A stretch of DNA of 64,000 bases from Ophiodon elongatus. Taxonomy: Eukaryota; Chordata; Actinopteri; Perciformes; Hexagrammidae. Positions within the stretch are counted from its first letter, which is position 1; every line of letters starts with the position of its first letter. Shown in pieces: positions 60,581-64,000 of this stretch. A program made the translations under genes and the position numbers. The notes below the pieces were generated by a model. The model saw only the letters and a program-made list of their open reading frames with translations, was not told the DNA's origin and made no database searches. The stretch spans positions 4,631,001 through 4,695,000 of the forward strand of contig JACSYO010002062.1 in assembly GCA_016806645.1 (NCBI GenBank). Reading direction: 5' to 3'.

Positions 60581-61129
60581 GCCCATTCATCCAACAGCAC
60601 CTTAATAAACCCGGCCTCTCTCCCGTCCTCCCTTCAGTCACAACTTTCTTTCTCCTTCTTTCACTCTGTCTTCACTACGACCCGGCAGCTCTGGCTAAAT
60701 AAACACCGGGCGCACAGCTGGTGACCAGGTTTCTATTCCACACTTTCAAATTCCCTCTGTCTCTTTCCACCCGTCCTCCCCTCCCTCCAGACCCTCTCTG
60801 TGTTAGACCTTCTTCTATCCACTACGGACCACAGTTGTCCCCACAATGGAGGTCTTTTGGAAGACTGACAAGAGTTTTGTCTTTAGTCTCGGGGACCAGA
60901 CCGGTTCAATTGCTACTGTCTTACTTACCAAAAATGTATCTTTTTTTTTCTATTTTTACAGTAAAAAAAACTCTCAAATTATGTGTTTAGTGTGTAACCA
61001 TGCCAGTGACAAACTGTGACCCCTATGTATTGTTTATCGCACAGCGTTCGTAGCTATTCCTACGATATTCCACAAAATGAATTTGTAATCAATTTTGCAA
61101 CGTTGATATATTTGTCACGTAACTTCCGT
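60581..61129. other. no gene seen
   Basis: A minus-strand GTAAGT donor-like site occurs near 60925, but the preceding sequence is A/T-rich and not coding-like. Confidence 0.5.
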
Positions 61130-61330
61130 ACTTAAGTACGTACATCCGTACTTCGGAATTTATTTTCAACCCAAACCACGACCTTTCCGGAGGTCAATCT
61201 TGGAGAGACACAATTGGCTCGTGTTGCTCGACTTTCGTTGGAAAATGCACGAAAGACAAGGTGTAACTTTTCTGTAAGATTTCATACTTTTGGCGGAAAA
61301 TATCCTTTTACATGGAGGAATGAAACTTCA
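61130..61330 (+). repeat. family A fragment 9
   Basis: Holds the short palindrome cgtacttaagtacg, the phrase caacccaaaccacgaccttt, and a cgtgttgctcgactttcgtt segment similar to fragment 2. Diverged. Confidence 0.4.
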
Positions 61331-61745
61331 GGTCTAGTCTAGACACTCACAGTAAAAGTGTGACATTTACTGATGTAATTGGACTATTGATTTGACTCCC
61401 GCACTCCTCACCTCCTATTGATGTGTCATGTTTTTATGTTACGGCTGACAATGAGCTCCTGCCAGGGAGTTTTAAACCACCAAGGTCTAAATTATGACCG
61501 TGCTGAACCAAAAAGGTCTTTGAGAGAATCTTTATATGGAACGTTGTATTGATAACATGTTCATAACAGAGCTGTGTATTGTGCACGCTGTGCTTTCATT
61601 CATTCTCCTTTTTTATGTGCCATTTCTCTTTTGTGTCTCTGAAACATCTTTGTGTCTGTCACCTAACGGTCTGAAAAAAAATGACAAACGCGCCTCCTGC
61701 GTTTGGCATCTAGAATCCAGCTTTAGTTAAAACACACATTCAAAG

Positions 61746-61777
<32 letters not shown>

Positions 61778-62370
61778 GCACACACACACACAGACGCGCA
61801 AATACATACTCAAGACATACCATTCAACACACAAATTCAGCAAACAAACTCAAATACAAACTACACACGAAGACACAGTACACACTACCAAAAGACGCAC
61901 AATGGGAGTCGTGCACATAACAAAAAGACATAAATGTATCAGTCACAAACGCAGCCCCGCTCGCTCAGACGACACTTTTAAGATAAGGCTGGAATCGGAT
62001 AAAGCTGGCCGTATCGCAACCCGCCAAGTCCCAGCCGGGCTCAGCTGCCTGTGTGGAGTGTGTGTGTGCATTTCAAAGAGATCAAGTGTGTGTGTCCAGA
62101 CTTACCCAAGTGTGTGTTTTTCCTCCCTCCCTCCCTCTTACTCTGTTTCACAGAAGAGTGAGCTGAGAGGTGTCCCATTATAAGAAAAGAGCTGGAATAC
62201 AAAACCAAACCTGATCAGTGGAACACAGTTCGGCCGGCTTAGACTGTGTTTTGGATAACGCTTTCTTTGACGGCCATATCTCTGCCGCATTACAAGGGCA
62301 TTATTTGTGAGTGTATTTAGTCTTTATGAATTCCATTATGAAACTACCCGGCTTGGCCCCTTTTTCTTAG
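61331..62370. other. no gene seen
   Basis: CA-biased around the array at 61746. A GC-richer patch at 61950-62060 has no supported exon on either strand. Confidence 0.5.
61746..61792. repeat. (CA)n microsatellite
   Basis: CA array with two gcac interruptions. Confidence 0.95.
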
Positions 62371-62480
62371 AATGTGTTTCCGCACTAGGGGAGAGAAAAA
62401 GATTAGCGCTACAGTACTGTGCTGGCGAATGTCTGGTTTTGGAGGCATTATTAAAGGACAACGACCAACAGGCTGCCAAG
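62371..62480 (+). CDS. weak candidate internal exon, unrecognised
   Basis: An acceptor-like stretch (cccctttttcttag) precedes 110 nt with an open frame, followed by AAG|gtgatg, a moderate donor. After a 2-nt split codon the frame gives 36 residues, starting CVSALGERKR and ending KDNDQQAAK. Third-position composition is not biased as it is in the exon at 59712, and the open frame continues past the donor, so open status says little. It is on the opposite strand from the terminal exon and would belong to another gene. No family is recognised, and chance pseudo-exons of this quality are expected in 64 kb. Confidence 0.2.
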
Positions 62481-62859
62481 GTGATGTTGGCTGGATGCAC
62501 AGAAGCGATGCTCACTCATTGCTCAGTCATCTTAATTATTCTTCATAAGTACATGGAAATGAACATATAATATATATGTTAATATATAATATTTTCTGAA
62601 AACCCATTGCAATACTTTACTGAGCATTGAAACAAAAAGTGGTCAGTCTCAAATCTCAAGGCATTCGTCTGTATAATCTTATTATGCTCATCATATCATT
62701 CAACGGTTCGTATGATAGCCTACGAAAAGTTACTTCTCATTTATCGTGCGTTTTCCTACAAAGTCAGCAAAATGTGTCATGAAACCAAAAGTAAAGAATT
62801 TCTTCACGCTCGTTGTGTAGCATTGTGTAATAAAGCGTTATTTATCAATGCTGATCGCC

Positions 62860-62960
62860 TTAACATAATCCATGATAACTTTTAACCTCAACCAAGTAGT
62901 TTTGTTGCAAAACCTAACCAATTGTTTCACAACGTTGACCATGGGGCATTATAATTTTTC
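62860..62960 (+). repeat. family A fragment 10
   Basis: Contains caaccaagtagttttgttgc and aaaacctaaccaattgtttc, matching the cctaaccaagtagttttgtt module of fragments 2, 4 and 8. Confidence 0.5.
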
Positions 62961-64000
62961 TCTGAGAATTTTGTATTTCCAAGATATTCTCATTTAGATT
63001 TTTCGAGGGCGTCCCGGTCGGGACAACAGCATAACAGTTTCTCATGACGGACAAACAAAACAGCAAAAGGTAGCTAACAACATAAGAAATAAAAAAACAA
63101 AATGAAACAACATCAAATTGCATCCACCAATGAATTAGCAGCGTTGTTTGTGAACAGGACATGAACATGCTGTGTTAGAAAAATCCTTAAACCCTATAAA
63201 ACACAAATGATGTAAAAAAGACAATTAATCTGCTAGCCTGAGCAACATTGGTGGTAACACCAATGCTTCCAGGATATGGATATATCCACTGAATATGGAT
63301 ATGATATGGATCTTTAATTACTATAATTAGGGCTCTTCTGCCATTTGTTCATATGCTTGTTGGAAAAATGGGTGTCACCTTCTGATGAGCCTATCATTTT
63401 GGAACAAAATGTACTTAAAATTATATTGCAGTTCATTTCTGCATTAATGATTCATATTTCTGATAAGCTATTAACTTTTAAACCGATTTCTTCATTTGCA
63501 GTAAGTACGACTTTAACTTCTTAAACTGGAACTTTTAGGATGAAGGATTTCAGAGTGGCTTACTTATTTTACCGCCGTCTGCCTGGAAACTTCTGAAAAG
63601 CAAAGTTAAGATACCAGTCATGCTGCTCTGTGGTCTGTCAAACAGGTGATTGAAGGGCAAGAGTGTCACATTATAGCTATTGGGTTATACTTTATGGGCT
63701 GTGTCCAATGGCTGAAATATAACCTCTTCTGATGCTCACAACGATGTGGACATAAAATATGCACACGTGCAGCTGCAGACGTATAAACCACCACAGGAGT
63801 GAGGCCCAAACACATGTGGCAGATGATTTGTCCGTGGTATTCATGGCGGTTTTCTTTGGAGTGCCTATTTCCTTAAATGCATTTTAAAATTATTAATAAT
63901 TTAATAATGATGGTTTTTGGAGAGCTGCTGATGCATGACGACTGATTAGGTGAGATGTTGTAGTGACTGCCATTCACAGACTTCCCAACGTCATCATTTC
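62961..64000. other. no gene seen
   Basis: AT-rich single-copy-looking DNA to the window edge, with an atatggatat-rich patch at 63275-63310. Confidence 0.55.

Noticed and set aside
60293..60724. 143-codon Pro/Ser/Phe-rich frame
   Set aside because: It is a direct product of the polypyrimidine tract; the opposite strand gives an equally open Arg/Glu-rich frame.
60915..60990. Minus-strand GTAAGT donor near 60925 as the partner of the 59838 acceptor
   Set aside because: The sequence upstream of the donor is A/T-run dominated, has no coding bias, and no acceptor bounds it.
62046..62205. Minus-strand segment between a tattccag acceptor and a GG|gtaagt donor at 62105
   Set aside because: Its only open frame ends in a phase incompatible with the terminal exon, and the peptide is low complexity from a CCCT-rich tract.

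Overview
The window looks like nuclear DNA of a ray-finned fish, probably a spiny-rayed (acanthomorph) teleost. The basis is its very high density of (CA)n/(GT)n microsatellites (about 40 arrays), an L2-type LINE 3' end with the fish-style gtgctatacaaataaa terminus, an RTE-type LINE 3' end with a TGGA tail, two CAGTGGTGG-type hAT-like MITEs, and several interspersed families I associate with teleosts from memory. No database was searched, so family assignments rest on recalled resemblance plus copy-to-copy matches inside the window.

There is no complete protein-coding gene. Nearly all long open frames are low-complexity shadows of CA/GT, CT or GGT arrays, or lie in dispersed repeats. The one convincing coding segment is a 127-nt terminal exon on the minus strand (59712-59838). 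It has a textbook acceptor, about 73% G+C at third codon positions, and a natural-looking C-terminus ending in ...NSEVSF plus stop. I do not recognise the gene. Its upstream exons must lie above 59838 and none is convincing up to 64000, so the right end is probably intron and the sequence below about 59711 is probably 3' UTR and then intergenic. Two weaker exon-like segments are at 62371-62480 (+) and 22459-22613 (-).

Layout: 0-13 kb holds a 28-bp-type minisatellite with a strong hairpin (2.2-2.6 kb), a hAT-like MITE (4.7-5.2 kb), the first copy of repeat family B (9.6-10.1 kb) and fragments of family A. 13-24 kb holds a tRNA-derived SINE-like remnant (15.2-15.4 kb), paired CA/GT arrays (16.6 kb), family A blocks and the L2 tail (23.2-23.8 kb). 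24-36 kb holds a CCAT array, an RTE LINE insertion with an intact 12-bp target-site duplication (27.17-27.71 kb), a perfect 22-bp palindrome, a thrice-repeated 40-bp motif (32.2-33.4 kb) and a 42-bp-period minisatellite (34.7-35.0 kb). 36-50 kb is mostly single-copy-looking, with an unusual nested foldback element (45.5-46.4 kb) and a polypurine tract (46.8-47.0 kb). 50-57 kb holds two more family B copies in opposite orientations, a family D MITE, a family A copy and a second hAT-like MITE. 57-64 kb holds the terminal exon, (CCT)n, a widely spaced inverted TG/CA pair and family A fragments.

I found no CRISPR array, operon, rRNA, canonical tRNA gene or intact mobile element. The most noteworthy items are the terminal exon, the dated LINE insertion, the nested foldback element and the mosaic family A. 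None of them demonstrates a new biological system.
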